Below, piece after piece: positions 63,546-64,000 of a stretch of 64,000 bases of DNA (position 1 is the first letter of the stretch; every line of letters begins with the position of its first letter). The stretch lies in contig NZ_RYZK01000007.1 in NCBI RefSeq assembly GCF_003990645.1, positions 62,001 through 126,000 of the forward strand. Reading direction: 5' to 3'. A program made the translations under genes and the position numbers. The notes beneath the pieces are model-generated. The model made no database searches and had not been told where the DNA came from. It was given only the letters and a program-made list of their open reading frames with translations. The DNA is from Shimia sediminis. GTDB taxonomy: Bacteria; Pseudomonadota; Alphaproteobacteria; Rhodobacterales; Rhodobacteraceae.

Positions 63546-64000
63546 GGGCCATCTCCACTTGCAGAACGTTGGTCTGGCCCACCGCAAAGGTGCCCGCGCA
63601 AAGTTCCAGATAATACCGCCAGTTGCGCAGAAAGGCGTCGTCATAGCCCAACCCACGGATGCGATCGGCCTGTGCCATCAGCCGCTCTGCCCAGATGCGG
63701 CAGGTCAGCGCATAGTCCTGACCAAAGGCAAAAACGTCATTCACCCGCATCCCGGCCTTGCGGGCCTGCTCGCGAATGGTCTGCTCCGACAAGAGCATGC
63801 CGCCGGGAAAGGTGTACTGGCGGATATAGTCGGAATTGGTGCGATAGGTCTCGAAATAGCCGTCATCCACGGTGATTGCCTGAATGACCGCGCGCCCGTT
63901 GCCGGACAGGTTGCGCTTCAGCGTTGCGAAATAACTTGGCCAATAGCGCTCGCCCACAGCCTCGACCATCTCGATCGAGACGATATTGTCGAACTGCCCG
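63538..64000 (-). CDS. cyclopropane-fatty-acid-synthase-like SAM methyltransferase (C-terminal part)
   Basis: The visible 153 residues are the C-terminal part of a CFA-synthase family methyltransferase, which adds a methyl or methylene group to unsaturated phospholipid acyl chains. Recognisable segments are SIEMVEAVGERYWPSYFATL, YIRQYTFPGGMLLSEQTIREQ and RNWRYYLELCAGTFAVGQ. The start lies beyond the right edge. It is the most upstream visible gene of a five-gene overlapping operon that resembles the RpoE/ChrR-controlled operon of Rhodobacter sphaeroides. Confidence 0.9.
   Translation of the reverse strand, partial: GQFDNIVSIEMVEAVGERYWPSYFATLKRNLSGNGRAVIQAITVDDGYFETYRTNSDYIRQYTFPGGMLLSEQTIREQARKAGMRVNDVFAFGQDYALTCRIWAERLMAQADRIRGLGYDDAFLRNWRYYLELCAGTFAVGQTNVLQVEMAHA

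Overview
The window is GC-rich, gene-dense and free of mobile elements. Gene content, codon style and gene order point to a marine Roseobacter-group alphaproteobacterium (Rhodobacteraceae). Indicators are a methylmalonyl-CoA mutase, a carnitine-to-betaine operon, a PleD/DUF3572 pair, an H-NOX/diguanylate cyclase pair, PutA with a divergent Lrp-type regulator, and a final operon that resembles the singlet-oxygen (RpoE/ChrR) operon of Rhodobacter. The species cannot be fixed from the sequence alone. About 67 protein genes, two tRNAs (Gly-UCC and Leu-UAA) and several families of non-coding inverted repeats are annotated.

Layout. 1-3.5 kb: the end of an unknown gene, a DUF4174 protein, methylmalonyl-CoA mutase, and an exported tail-collar protein. 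3.5-8.7 kb: carnitine catabolism, with a GlxA/CdhR-type regulator divergent from BKACE (CdhC), a fused carnitine dehydrogenase-thioesterase and an SDR, then an XRE regulator. 8.8-12.1 kb: membrane desaturase, EamA exporter, Nudix, DUF983. 12.3-14.4 kb: EF-hand protein, ECF sigma factor, small membrane protein (probable anti-sigma factor) and CpxP/CnrX-like sensor. 14.4-17 kb: a PleD-like diguanylate cyclase whose phospho-acceptor Asp53 is Gly, then DUF3572 and a HAD phosphatase. 17.2-22.6 kb: a non-pyrrolysine MttB homologue, a long repeat-bearing gap, DUF4153, and an H-NOX/diguanylate cyclase operon in which the H-NOX lacks the usual heme ligand. 22.7-31.4 kb: PAS-LuxR regulator, a complete branched-chain-amino-acid-type ABC transporter ending in an alpha/beta hydrolase, and a convergent pair encoding a D-threonine-aldolase-like PLP enzyme and an aldonolactone oxidase.

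31.6-43.3 kb: tRNA-Gly, ABC exporter, ribosome hibernation factor, BON-LysM protein, acyl-CoA synthetase, glpD-glpK, glycerate kinase, dtd, sugar kinase, Hsp20. 43.4-50.9 kb: thioesterase, metF/metR divergent pair, NADP-dependent oxidoreductase, inositol monophosphatase, TPP enzyme, GFA protein, rhomboid protease. 51-57.3 kb: putA/putR, TPR protein, tRNA-Leu, manC. 57.3-64 kb: a TIM-barrel/cupin fusion, a long CoA-transferase, and a tightly overlapping operon (CFA-synthase-like methyltransferase, chalcone-isomerase-like protein, MFS, DUF3833, SDR) that runs off the window edge.

The metabolism is that of a heterotroph using osmolytes and small acids. Carnitine is cut to glycine betaine, proline goes to glutamate, glycerol enters as dihydroxyacetone phosphate, and propionyl units reach succinyl-CoA through the mutase. 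MetF and possibly the MttB homologue connect to one-carbon metabolism. Most unusual are the non-coding elements: a 28-bp perfect or near-perfect palindrome present four times at gene 3' ends, and a roughly 100-bp element present twice in opposite orientation about 29 kb apart. On the protein side they are the two signalling proteins that have lost their canonical sensing residues.
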